From Coprococcus phoceensis (GTDB lineage: Bacteria; Bacillota; Clostridia; Lachnospirales; Lachnospiraceae), in the NCBI RefSeq assembly GCF_900104635.1, contig NZ_FNWC01000007.1:1277421-1341420 (forward strand): DNA of 64,000 bases. The letters run 5' to 3'. The notes beneath the pieces are model-generated. The model searched no databases, was not told the DNA's origin, and saw only the letters and a program-made list of their open reading frames with translations. A program made the translations under genes and the position numbers. Every line of letters begins with the position of its first letter. Within the stretch, counting starts at the first letter, position 1. Shown piece after piece: positions 28,461 through 36,282 of this stretch.

Positions 28461-28477
28461 ATATTTCCTTATCCCTT

Positions 28478-28502
28478 AAAAAAGGCTGTCCCATGACAGC
28501 CT
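28478..28502 (-). terminator. Terminator overlapping the zapA stop codon
   Basis: AGGCTGTC (28483-28490) pairs with GACAGCCT (28495-28502) across the loop CCAT, with six A at 28478-28483 giving the U tract on the minus strand. The stem includes part of the zapA stop. U32 starts 18 bases beyond, so its transcription needs readthrough or an internal start. Confidence 0.85.
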
Positions 28503-28911
28503 ATTTTTTATGATTCTTCATCTCTGCTTCCAACTTCACAATTTTCATCTGCAGCTGTTGATTTTCATTCTTTTCTTTTTCAAGATCACGCTCCAGATTC
28601 TCGAACTTGATCTGTGTAGAAATCAGCTCATGCTTTAAATCATACATTTCCTTATCTTTTTCTTCCACATCACTTTCAAGCGCAATGCTCTGCTTCTTTT
28701 CTTTAAAATAATCATCTGCGATATTCAGCGCCAACAAAATATTCCTTGTCTCTGCACTCTGTCTTCCATATCCTTCACTGCTCGCACACTCTGAAATCTT
28801 ATGATTTAAGTATGTAGATACTTGCTGCAGATATTCTTCGCTCTCAAATCCACTCAATGTAAAAACTTTTCCGTCTATGATAACTTCTGTGTAATTTTTT
28901 GAAGATGTCAT
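28501..28911 (-). CDS. zapA: Cell division protein ZapA
   Basis: FtsZ-ring associated protein, 136 residues. The N-terminal globular domain has EVIIDGKVFTLSGFESEEYLQQVSTYLNHKI and ILLALNIADDYFKEKK. The C-terminal half (about 75-136) is a long coiled coil rich in Glu and Lys, as in the Gram-positive forms. It has its own promoter at 28947-28974. Confidence 0.92.
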   Translation of the reverse strand: MTSSKNYTEVIIDGKVFTLSGFESEEYLQQVSTYLNHKISECASSEGYGRQSAETRNILLALNIADDYFKEKKQSIALESDVEEKDKEMYDLKHELISTQIKFENLERDLEKEKNENQQLQMKIVKLEAEMKNHKK

Positions 28912-28946
28912 GGAAACCTCCTTGAAACTTTCCTAATTATCTTTCT

Positions 28947-28974
28947 ATTATAAACCATCTATGAAAAAAAACAA
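28947..28974 (-). promoter_or_regulatory. zapA promoter
   Basis: Minus strand TTGTTT (28974-28969), 16 bases, TATAAT (28952-28947), within a run downstream of ruvB. The zapA start is about 36 bases beyond. Confidence 0.75.
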
Positions 28975-28979
28975 CTCTT

Positions 28980-29981
28980 TTATTCTTTTTCATAATGAAT
29001 TCCAAGATGATGGTATGCGAATTCTGTGACAACTCTTCCTTTCGGTGTCCGCTGGATAAATCCATTCTTCAGTAAATATGGCTCATAAACATCCTCTATT
29101 GTCCCTGAATCTTCTCCAATAGATGCCGCCAGTGTGTCAAGCCCCACCGGGCCTCCCTGAAATTTTTCTATAATTGTAAGAAGAATATTCCGGTCAATGT
29201 GGTCAAGCCCATATCTGTCCACCTCCAGTAAATCCAGTGCATACATCGCCACCTCTTCCGTAATGACGCCATCATACTTCACCTGTGCAAAATCCCGCAC
29301 TCGCTTTAAAAGTCGATTGGCAAGACGTGGTGTTCCTCTAGATCTTTTCGCCATCTCCAGCGCACCATTCGGTTCAATCTCAACGCCTAAAACATCTGCT
29401 GAACGCATAATAATCGTCTGCAGTTCCTTTTCTGTATAAAATTCCAGACGATTGACCACACCAAACCTATCTCGCAGCGGCGCTGTGAGCATACCGGCTC
29501 TTGTTGTCGCTCCCACCAAGGTAAACTTCGGAAGATCCAAACGGATGGAACGTGCGCTTGCTCCCTTACCGATCATAATATCAATCGCATAGTCTTCCAT
29601 CGCAGGATAAAGCACTTCCTCCACCTGTCTGTTCAAACGATGTATCTCATCTACAAAAAGGACATCTCCTTCCTGAAGATTGTTTAAAATAGCTGCAATC
29701 TCCCCCGGCTTTTCAATCGCCGGTCCCGAGGTGACTTTTAAATTCACATTCATCTCATTTGCAATAATTCCCGCCAATGTAGTCTTTCCAAGCCCCGGAG
29801 GTCCATAAAAAAGAACATGATCCAAAGATTCTTTTCTGGATTTTGCCGCCTCAATATAAATTTTTAATGTTTGCTTGGCCTTCTCCTGACCAATATAATC
29901 AGATAACAGCTGTGGGCGAAGATGATTTTCTATCTTTACATCTTCTTCCAGATTTTCTGTTGTAATAATTCTCTTTCCCAT
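28980..29981 (-). CDS. ruvB: Holliday junction branch-migration helicase RuvB
   Basis: AAA+ motor of the RuvAB complex. It has 333 residues with Walker [13 protein letters not shown], Walker B DEIHRL, sensor GATTRAG and the C-terminal winged helix ([17 protein letters not shown]). The ATG at 29981 (MGKRIITT) is seven bases after GGAG; the ATG two codons earlier is too close. Last gene of the NusG-II, Gx-transporter, ruvA, ruvB run. Confidence 0.97.
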   Translation of the reverse strand: MGKRIITTENLEEDVKIENHLRPQLLSDYIGQEKAKQTLKIYIEAAKSRKESLDHVLFYGPPGLGKTTLAGIIANEMNVNLKVTSGPAIEKPGEIAAILNNLQEGDVLFVDEIHRLNRQVEEVLYPAMEDYAIDIMIGKGASARSIRLDLPKFTLVGATTRAGMLTAPLRDRFGVVNRLEFYTEKELQTIIMRSADVLGVEIEPNGALEMAKRSRGTPRLANRLLKRVRDFAQVKYDGVITEEVAMYALDLLEVDRYGLDHIDRNILLTIIEKFQGGPVGLDTLAASIGEDSGTIEDVYEPYLLKNGFIQRTPKGRVVTEFAYHHLGIHYEKE

Positions 29982-29999
29982 TTTCATTCTCCGCCTTTG

Positions 30000-30611
30000 T
30001 TAAAACATCATGTACTTCAGCGCTTGTTTCAGTACATCTTCCACAGTAGTCTCCTCTGTGACTGTCACTTTTTTCACAGCTTTCATAGACTCTGTACTTC
30101 CATATCCAAGGGCAGTCAGTGCTTGAACTGCCTCTGCCTGTACTTCATTCGCAGTATCTGCCACACCTGCATATTCAACTGTCTCCGAATTTTTTTCCAA
30201 GATGTCTTCCACACTCAGTTTATCTTTCAATTCAATAATAAGTTTTTCCGCCGTTTTCTTTCCGATTCCCGGCGCCGCCGAGATCGCTTTCGCGTCATTC
30301 GCCAGCACGGCAAATCTCAAATCATCCGGACTCAGCTGAGACAGAATGCTCAATCCGCCTTTCGGACCGATACCACTTACACCGATCACCAGTTTAAAAA
30401 TCTTTAAATCGTCTCTCGTCAAAAATCCAAATAATTGCATCGCATCTTCACGTACATTCAAATAGGTGTGAATCTTCACTTCCTCGCCAATCGGCGGGAG
30501 CATTCCCATAGATTGCCCCGGCATAAAAATTCCATATCCTATTCCATTCACATCTACAATAATCTTATCTTCTTCAATTGCAGAAAGTTCTCCTCTTATA
30601 TACGAAATCAT
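30000..30611 (-). CDS. ruvA: Holliday junction DNA-binding protein RuvA
   Basis: Binds four-way junctions and loads RuvB. It has 203 residues with an N-terminal OB fold (MISYIRGELSAIEEDKIIVDVNGIGYGI), helix-hairpin-helix motifs (VIGVSGIGPKGGLSIL, AAPGIGKKTAEKLIIELKDK) and a C-terminal domain that binds RuvB. It lies between the Gx-transporter gene and ruvB. Confidence 0.97.
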   Translation of the reverse strand: MISYIRGELSAIEEDKIIVDVNGIGYGIFMPGQSMGMLPPIGEEVKIHTYLNVREDAMQLFGFLTRDDLKIFKLVIGVSGIGPKGGLSILSQLSPDDLRFAVLANDAKAISAAPGIGKKTAEKLIIELKDKLSVEDILEKNSETVEYAGVADTANEVQAEAVQALTALGYGSTESMKAVKKVTVTEETTVEDVLKQALKYMMF

Positions 30612-30621
30612 ATTTCCTCCA

Positions 30622-31113
30622 TTACATTTCTATTCTGTTCAATCTTTTTAACATCTCACCAGAGATGATACCAATCAAAATTCCTGTCACAAGCCCCGAT
30701 ATAAGTAAAACCGGAAGATAATATCCAATGCTCAAACTCTCCAATACAAGAGCAGCCATGATTAACTGGCCAACATTGTGAAAAACGCCTCCCATCGCAC
30801 TGATTCCAAGCAAACTGAACGCTTTTGTCCTTTTTAAAGCGACCATCACCGTCAGACTGAGAAGTCCGCCGGCCAAACTATACACAATGCTAAATAAATT
30901 ACCAAATAAAAAACCTGATAAAATCACCCGCACAACTGCCAAAGTATAAGCCTCTTTGACTCCCATCTTATATAAAACGACTACAACCACAAGATTCGCC
31001 AGACCAAGCTTCACCCCAGGTATTCCGACTTGAATCGGTATCAGTGTCTCCACATAGCTGAAAATCAATGCAAGTGCGATAAATACTCCGAAATATGCTG
31101 CCTTTGATTTCAA
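30622..31113 (-). CDS. Gx transporter family membrane protein (heptaprenyl-PP synthase component I-like)
   Basis: A 163-residue membrane protein with about five helices; GIPGVKLGLANLVVVVVLY and GVFHNVGQL are typical of the family annotated as heptaprenyl diphosphate synthase component I or Gx transporter. The TTG at 31113 is chosen because AGGAGG lies six bases before it, placing it after the NusG-II stop. A longer frame to 31179 would begin inside that gene. The pair of this gene and a NusG-II protein recurs near flavin and Rnf genes in Firmicutes; its biochemical role is not known. Confidence 0.85.
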   Translation of the reverse strand: MKSKAAYFGVFIALALIFSYVETLIPIQVGIPGVKLGLANLVVVVVLYKMGVKEAYTLAVVRVILSGFLFGNLFSIVYSLAGGLLSLTVMVALKRTKAFSLLGISAMGGVFHNVGQLIMAALVLESLSIGYYLPVLLISGLVTGILIGIISGEMLKRLNRIEM

Positions 31114-31123
31114 AACGTGCCTC

Positions 31124-31492
31124 CTAATTTGCAACCGAATCCATCTCTGCCTCTTCTCCTGTTCCTGTAGTAATCTCAATCACCACCTTATTTGGCAGAC
31201 AAACAATCGTCTCTTTGTTTTTCGAAATTGCTTTATGATGTACGCAAATCTGATCCGGACAATTAGCTTCCTTCATCTTTACTTCTCGGTTCTCAATGAC
31301 AAATGTATTCGTATCGTTAATTTGCACTTCCGTGTTATCCGACAGACTGTAAGTCCCTTTCACTTTTCCATCAACAGTCACTACCACTTTTCCAACGCTC
31401 TCTCTTCCGAATCTCATATATAAAAGCAAGCAGGAAGCCGCCACACACACAACAACCAGAATCAATACAATATCACTTTTCTTTATCTTCAT
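31124..31492 (-). CDS. NusG domain II-containing protein, membrane-anchored
   Basis: A 122-residue protein with one N-terminal transmembrane helix (about 8-26) and an extracellular beta-rich domain called NusG domain II (GKVKGTYSLSDNTEVQI). Near the end, ANCPDQICVHHKAISK gives the conserved CPDxxCVxxG-like segment with two Cys and two His, possibly a disulfide or metal site. It is unrelated to transcription factor NusG in function. It opens the ruvAB transcript behind the promoter at 31518-31546. Confidence 0.87.
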   Translation of the reverse strand: MKIKKSDIVLILVVVCVAASCLLLYMRFGRESVGKVVVTVDGKVKGTYSLSDNTEVQINDTNTFVIENREVKMKEANCPDQICVHHKAISKNKETIVCLPNKVVIEITTGTGEEAEMDSVAN

Positions 31493-31517
31493 TGTTTTTG
31501 TTCCTTTCTTTCCGTCT

Positions 31518-31546
31518 ATTTTAGCATATCACATTCTTTTATGCAA
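31518..31546 (-). promoter_or_regulatory. Promoter of the NusG-II/Gx/ruvAB operon
   Basis: Minus strand TTGCAT (31546-31541), 17 bases, TAAAAT (31523-31518) preceded by TGC as an extended -10. It lies about 25 bases before the NusG-II start. Confidence 0.82.
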
Positions 31547-31577
31547 CCACACGTTCGATTTCATACTTTCTTTTGCG

Positions 31578-31606
31578 AAAAAACAGGACTACCGAAAATA
31601 GTCCTG
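31578..31606 (-). terminator. Terminator of the Asn/Gln-rich membrane protein gene
   Basis: CAGGACTA (31584-31591) pairs with TAGTCCTG (31599-31606) over a seven-base loop; six A at 31578-31583 give the U tract on the minus strand. It is nine bases after the stop codon. Confidence 0.9.
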
Positions 31607-31614
31607 TCCACATT

Positions 31615-32064
31615 TTAATAATATCCGTAATATCCGCTTCCACTGATCATATTGAATATCATTGCTCCAAAGAAAATGAATACAATGATACCAAGCACAG
31701 TAGTAATTGCCCAATAAATCAAGTATGCTCTACAATAGTTTTTACGGTTTTCATTCTCGTTTTTTCCAAACGCCCATACAAAATATAAAATAATTCCAGC
31801 ACAAGGAATTAAAAGAGCTAACAATGTAATCAGCCAATCTCCCATTGACATTACGCTTTTGTCCGGTTGATTATACTGATTCGATCCATTCTGATTATCG
31901 TATCCATTTGGCTGGTATTCGTTATTTCCATATGAATACTGATAATTTTGATTCATGTTTTCGTTCGAGTTTGAATACTCTGAATTTGTACTTTCCTCGT
32001 TCTGAGGAGCCGGCTGTGTTGACTGTGTTTCTTCCTGTGGTGCATTTTCATAGTTATTTTCCAT
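31615..32064 (-). CDS. Asn/Gln-rich small membrane protein
   Basis: A 149-residue protein in two parts. Residues 1-72 are disordered and rich in Asn, Gln, Ser, Tyr and Glu (repeats such as NQNYQYSYGNNEYQPNGYDNQNG). Residues 73-149 have two hydrophobic helices (LITLLALLIPCAGIILYFVWAFG and IYWAITTVLGIIVFIFFGAMIF) with NENENRKNYCRAYL between, and end in GSGYYGYY. This helix pair is common in small proteins of Clostridia. No function can be given. It is monocistronic with its own promoter and terminator. Confidence 0.82.
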   Translation of the reverse strand: MENNYENAPQEETQSTQPAPQNEESTNSEYSNSNENMNQNYQYSYGNNEYQPNGYDNQNGSNQYNQPDKSVMSMGDWLITLLALLIPCAGIILYFVWAFGKNENENRKNYCRAYLIYWAITTVLGIIVFIFFGAMIFNMISGSGYYGYY

Positions 32065-32096
32065 AGTGTGCCTCCTTATCAGATTTATACATTGAT

Positions 32097-32125
32097 ATCA
32101 TACCATATTTTCGCTGCGCTCACAA
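32097..32125 (-). promoter_or_regulatory. Promoter of the Asn/Gln-rich protein gene
   Basis: Minus strand TTGTGA (32125-32120), 17 bases, TATGAT (32102-32097). It begins just two bases after the stop codon of the DUF2752 gene. Confidence 0.72.
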
Positions 32126-32126
32126 T

Positions 32127-32585
32127 TTATTTTAATACTTTATCGAAAAAAGTACTCAACAAATTATTTCGGTAATATGACATCGGCGGCTCTCCCGGAA
32201 ACAAAAATATCATACGGTACACATAAAAGCAAAGCATTGCAATGACAACTACAAGCACATACTTTACAAACACCTTTTGACTCCGCTTCAGGATATATCG
32301 ATAAACACAAAAAAGAACCAGTAATGCTGCAATTACATAGATAAAAGGGTGAATCTGAAACGCTTCCTTAAACTCACCTCTTAAAAGTGCTATTCCTGCC
32401 CTCGTAAGTCCACAACCCGGGCAGGGAAATCCAGTAATTGCTACCCAGATACAACTGACCGGAAATACTATGCGATTCAATCCCAAATAAACTGCAATGA
32501 GCAAAATCGCAATTCTCATATTTTTAATATCCTGCCAAAGCAAAGCAGCTGCCTCTTTCAAAATTGTTTTCACAGAACGTTTCAT
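32127..32585 (-). CDS. DUF2752 membrane protein
   Basis: A 152-residue protein with three to four hydrophobic helices and the DUF2752 signature FPCPGCGLTRAGIALLRGEFKEAFQIHPF, whose Cys-Pro-x-Cys-Gly motif might bind metal or form a disulfide. Function is unknown. The ATG at 32585 follows AGGAAGAG. It sits just downstream of rnfB, whose terminator abuts its ribosome binding site, so it may receive readthrough from the Rnf operon. Confidence 0.85.
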   Translation of the reverse strand: MKRSVKTILKEAAALLWQDIKNMRIAILLIAVYLGLNRIVFPVSCIWVAITGFPCPGCGLTRAGIALLRGEFKEAFQIHPFIYVIAALLVLFCVYRYILKRSQKVFVKYVLVVVIAMLCFYVYRMIFLFPGEPPMSYYRNNLLSTFFDKVLK

Positions 32586-32599
32586 TTCTCTTCCTCTCA

Positions 32600-32625
32600 A
32601 AAAGGTTCAGCCGTAAGCTGAACCT
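32600..32625 (-). terminator. Terminator after rnfB
   Basis: GGTTCAGC (32605-32612) pairs with GCTGAACC (32618-32625) over a five-base loop; five A at 32600-32604 give the U run on the minus strand. It starts seven bases after the rnfB stop and directly abuts the Shine-Dalgarno site of the DUF2752 gene. Confidence 0.85.
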
Positions 32626-32631
32626 TGATAT

Positions 32632-33423
32632 TTACATAATGATTTTCTTTGGACATTTTTCTGCACACAGACCGCAGTTCGTACATTTTTCAGGGTCAAT
32701 ATGTGCGATATTATCTTCCACAACAATAGCATCAGACGGACAAACTTTCTGACACATTTTACATCCGATACAACCAACTTTACAGACAGACAGTACATCT
32801 TTTCCTTTGTCCTTCGAGCTGCACTGCACTAAATGCTTCTGTTCATATGGTACTAACTCAACCAAATGTTTCGGACAGGCTGCAACACATTTTCCACATG
32901 CCTTACAAGCGTCTTTATCTACGACCGCAACGCCGTCAACAATGTGAATCGCATCAAATGGACATGCCTTTACACAGCTTCCAAACCCAAGGCAGCCATA
33001 ATTACAAGACTTCGGACCTCCATTTTGTATGAAATCCATCATTTTACAATCTTCAATTCCATAATATTCATAATCCTGATTTGCCTTATCACAAGTACCT
33101 GCACATTTTACAAATGCAGTCATACGTACCTGTTCTCCTGCTTCCTGTCCCATAATTTCACCAATCTTTGCCGCAACCGGAGCACCGCCGACCGGACATC
33201 CTCCAATTTCTGCTTCCCCTGCAACGATTGCAGCGGCAAGTCCTGAACAGCCTGCATATCCACATCCACCACAGTTGTTTCCAGGAAGTACGCCTGTGAT
33301 TGCCTCTTCTCTTTCATCTACCTCAACTGCAAATTTTTTGCCTGCAATTCCTAAGAAGGCGCCGATGAACAAGCCAGTACCGCCCACAATGACTGCAGCT
33401 ATTATAATCCCTGTTACACTCAT
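32632..33423 (-). CDS. rnfB: Rnf complex subunit RnfB
   Basis: Electron-entry subunit of the ferredoxin:NAD+ oxidoreductase that pumps Na+ or H+. The 263-residue protein has an N-terminal membrane helix, a 4Fe-4S domain with Cys51, 54, 59 and 76 (NNCGGCGYAGC), and four further CxxCxxCxxxC-type clusters (CLGFGSCVKACP, CKACGKCVAACP, CIGCKMCQKVCP, CTNCGLCAEKCP). This cluster number is typical of clostridial RnfB. Last gene of rnfCDGEAB. Confidence 0.96.
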   Translation of the reverse strand: MSVTGIIIAAVIVGGTGLFIGAFLGIAGKKFAVEVDEREEAITGVLPGNNCGGCGYAGCSGLAAAIVAGEAEIGGCPVGGAPVAAKIGEIMGQEAGEQVRMTAFVKCAGTCDKANQDYEYYGIEDCKMMDFIQNGGPKSCNYGCLGFGSCVKACPFDAIHIVDGVAVVDKDACKACGKCVAACPKHLVELVPYEQKHLVQCSSKDKGKDVLSVCKVGCIGCKMCQKVCPSDAIVVEDNIAHIDPEKCTNCGLCAEKCPKKIIM

Positions 33424-33436
33424 CTTTTCGTCCTCC

Positions 33437-34012
33437 TTAAATCAGTCCTGAAAATCCGAAAAACGCAATCGCCATCAGTCCTGCTGTAACAAGAACAATC
33501 GGCGTCCCCTGAAATGATGGGGAAACATCATTGTTTTCCGTTTTTTCACGAATACCTGCCATAATTACAATAGATACCGTAAACCCAACAGCAATTGCAA
33601 ATCCATTCACAACACCTTCCAAAATACTGTAAGATTTTTGAACGTTGGTCAGGGCAACACCAAGCACTGCACAGTTTGTCGTGATCAGCGGAAGATATAC
33701 ACCAAGCGCTTTGTAAAGAGAAGGCATTGATTTTTTCAAGAACATCTCCACAAACTGTACCAAAGCTGCAATTACAAGAATAAATACAATGGTCTGTAAA
33801 TATTCAAAATGTGTTGGCACTAAAATAAATTTATAAATCAAGCTTGTAAAAAATGATGCGATCGTAATAACGAAAATAACCGCGCCCCCCATACCACTTG
33901 CTGTCTCTACTTTCTTCGATACACCAAGGAATGGGCAGATTCCTAAGAATTGGCTAAGTACAACATTATTCACAAATGCGGAACCAATTGCTATAATAAG
34001 TAATTCTTTCAT
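33437..34012 (-). CDS. rnfA: Rnf complex subunit RnfA
   Basis: Integral membrane subunit of 191 residues with six helices. Conserved segments are FVNNVVLSQFLGICPFLGVSKK and LPLITTNCAVLGVAL; the Cys residues in these helices bind the membrane-buried Fe-S cluster shared with RnfE. It starts 15 bases after the rnfE stop. Confidence 0.96.
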   Translation of the reverse strand: MKELLIIAIGSAFVNNVVLSQFLGICPFLGVSKKVETASGMGGAVIFVITIASFFTSLIYKFILVPTHFEYLQTIVFILVIAALVQFVEMFLKKSMPSLYKALGVYLPLITTNCAVLGVALTNVQKSYSILEGVVNGFAIAVGFTVSIVIMAGIREKTENNDVSPSFQGTPIVLVTAGLMAIAFFGFSGLI

Positions 34013-34026
34013 TTCCTGTACTCCTC

Positions 34027-34725
34027 CTATTCTTCATTTCCTGTTGGAAATATTCTGCCTCCACATGAACTGTTTCCACATGAAGCACAGCCTTCACCAC
34101 ATCCGGTTTTCACTGTTTCTTTTCCTTTGTTTGCTGCATTTCTCTTCACTTTATTTTGAATTGCAACAAGCCCTGCCAGAACAAAAAATGCCCCAGGAGC
34201 CAAAATAAAAATAGTCACAGGTTCATAGGAAGACGGCATAATCTGTTTCCCAAAAATCTGTCCTGCCCCGATTACTTCACGGACAATTCCGATACTCGTC
34301 AGTCCAATCGTAAATCCAAGTCCCATACCGATTCCATCAAAGATAGATGGAAGAACCGGATTCTTAGAGGCATAGCTTTCTGCACGTCCTAAGATGATAC
34401 AGTTTACGACAATCAATGGAATATAAAGTCCAAGTGAGTCATAAAGACTCGGAATGAACCCTTCCAAAAGAAACTGTACAATTGTAACAAAAGATGCAAC
34501 GACAACGATAAATGCCGGCATTCTAACCGAATCCGGAATAATTTTACGAAGCATAGAAATGAGCATATTTGACATCACCAAAACGACCGTTGTCGTCAGA
34601 CCCATTCCCACACCATTGATTGCAGATGTTGTAACAGCCAATGTAGGACACATTCCCAACATCAAAACGAAGGTAGGATTTTCTTTTACCAGACCATTGT
34701 AAAGTCTTTCCACACATTTATTCAT
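34027..34725 (-). CDS. rnfE: Rnf complex subunit RnfE, with Cys-rich tail
   Basis: Membrane partner of RnfA, 232 residues with six helices and the mirror-image motifs PTFVLMLGMCPTLAVT and YIPLIVVNCIILGRAE. The C-terminal ~30 residues, GCGEGCASCGNSSCGG with flanking residues, add four Cys that RnfE normally lacks. The ATG at 34725 is eight bases after AGGAGG; a GTG at 34731 is too close. Its start overlaps the rnfG end by eight bases. Confidence 0.94.
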   Translation of the reverse strand: MNKCVERLYNGLVKENPTFVLMLGMCPTLAVTTSAINGVGMGLTTTVVLVMSNMLISMLRKIIPDSVRMPAFIVVVASFVTIVQFLLEGFIPSLYDSLGLYIPLIVVNCIILGRAESYASKNPVLPSIFDGIGMGLGFTIGLTSIGIVREVIGAGQIFGKQIMPSSYEPVTIFILAPGAFFVLAGLVAIQNKVKRNAANKGKETVKTGCGEGCASCGNSSCGGRIFPTGNEE

Positions 34726-35326
34726 TTGCACTACCTCCTATTACATGATTAAAATATGCAAGTCCTGCATTTACTGCGTTTGTCACCGCATTTGAAGTGA
34801 TTGTAGCTCCGCTGAGCGCATCGATTTCTTCGTCTGAGCTTGCACCTGTTTTTGTAACTGTGAAAGCTTCCACAGTTTTTCCGACATACTGATCACGGAA
34901 TTTCGCCTCAGTCGCTTTCATTCCAAGTCCCGCTGTCTCGCTGATACTTAAAATTTCCACGCCTTCCACAACTCCGTCATTTCCGATTCCGACCGAAATC
35001 TGAATATCTCCACCATATCCTTCACTGGATGTCGTCGTCACGACATAGCCGATTGTCTCACCCGACTTATCTTTTGCTTCTGCAACTCCATTTACCGTAC
35101 ATCCTGAAATATCTTTCACTGCTTTTGCCGCTTCTTTCTCATCAAAATCAGCGTAGTCTGCAAAGCTATCCGCTTCTTTTAAAACTGCTTTGTACGCTTC
35201 TTGTCTTGCTTTCTCCTGAGATGCCGCGATTGGATCTTTTGTAATCTCATAGACCATTCCCAGCAACAAACCGGAAATCAACGTTATCGCAGTAAGAATC
35301 AATGTGTTTTTAATAATTTTATTCAT
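34718..35326 (-). CDS. rnfG: Rnf complex subunit RnfG (covalent FMN)
   Basis: Membrane-anchored flavoprotein facing outside, 202 residues. It has an N-terminal helix (about 7-28) and an FMN-binding domain with DALSGATITSNAV, whose Thr carries FMN through a phosphoester bond added by an ApbE-type transferase (none visible here). Its start overlaps the rnfD stop as TAATG. Confidence 0.95.
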   Translation of the reverse strand: MNKIIKNTLILTAITLISGLLLGMVYEITKDPIAASQEKARQEAYKAVLKEADSFADYADFDEKEAAKAVKDISGCTVNGVAEAKDKSGETIGYVVTTTSSEGYGGDIQISVGIGNDGVVEGVEILSISETAGLGMKATEAKFRDQYVGKTVEAFTVTKTGASSDEEIDALSGATITSNAVTNAVNAGLAYFNHVIGGSANE

Positions 35327-36255
35327 TATTTTTCTCCTCCTTTACCAAACGGTTTTGGAAGAGTAACCTTCTCGATCAATGGTACTAAAAGGTTACTAAA
35401 GATGATCGCATAAGACACACCTTCTGCCGAACCGCCAAATAAACGGAACAAACCAGTTAGCAATCCAAGACAGACACCATATACAATCTGTCCCTTTTTT
35501 GTAATCGGCGACGTCACATAATCCGTTGCCATGAACCAGGCTCCAAGCATCAGACCTCCACCGCAAAGATGTGCCGTGATATACTGTGGGTCTAGTCCAT
35601 GTCCGCCAAACAAGATAATAAAAATAACAAATGTCACAATATATGTACCTGGAATTCTAAGGTCAATCACCCCCATTAAAAGAAGGAAAATAGCCCCGAT
35701 CATAATCGCAATTACAGATGTCTCACCAATCGTACCTGCAGTATTTCCAATCAGCATATCAAATGTGTTTACACTTTCGCCTGCTTTTAACTGTGCAAGC
35801 GGAGTCGCACCGGATACACCGTCATATACAAATGTTGTCATTCTTCCTGTAAACGAAATCAGCAGGAAGCATCTCGCGCCAAGCGCCGGGTTCATAAAAT
35901 TCTGTCCCAATCCGCCAAACAGTTGCTTTACAACTAAAATAGCAAACACGCTTCCGAGTACGCACATCCACCAAGGTGCTGTCGGCGGCAAGTTCAGTGC
36001 CAGCAGAAGTCCTGTCACTACCGCACTAAAATCCTGGATAGTCACCTTTTTATGCATTAATTTTTGATAAAGATATTCTGTCAGCACCGCTGTTCCTGTT
36101 GTTATTAACACTACACCTAGCGCTGATAATCCAAAGTTATATACACCGAATATAGTTGTCGGCAACAAGGCAATTGTTACCAACATCATAATATTGCTCG
36201 TAGTAACCTTGGAACGTATATGTGGTGAAGACGATATATTAAACTGTTCACTCAC
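35326..36255 (-). CDS. rnfD: Rnf complex subunit RnfD (covalent FMN)
   Basis: Polytopic membrane subunit, 309 residues, related to NqrB. The flavinylation motif is GVSGATPLAQ, and GGLGQNFMNPALGARCFLL and MATDYVTSPITKKGQIVYG are conserved. It follows rnfC by 27 bases and overlaps rnfG by one base. Confidence 0.95.
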   Translation of the reverse strand: MSEQFNISSSPHIRSKVTTSNIMMLVTIALLPTTIFGVYNFGLSALGVVLITTGTAVLTEYLYQKLMHKKVTIQDFSAVVTGLLLALNLPPTAPWWMCVLGSVFAILVVKQLFGGLGQNFMNPALGARCFLLISFTGRMTTFVYDGVSGATPLAQLKAGESVNTFDMLIGNTAGTIGETSVIAIMIGAIFLLLMGVIDLRIPGTYIVTFVIFIILFGGHGLDPQYITAHLCGGGLMLGAWFMATDYVTSPITKKGQIVYGVCLGLLTGLFRLFGGSAEGVSYAIIFSNLLVPLIEKVTLPKPFGKGGEK

Positions 36256-36282
36256 CTTAGTTCACCTCTTCCTTTATTTTTC

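Noticed and set aside
31124..31492. Transcription factor NusG
   Set aside because: Only the domain II fold is present behind a membrane helix; the NGN domain of true NusG is missing.
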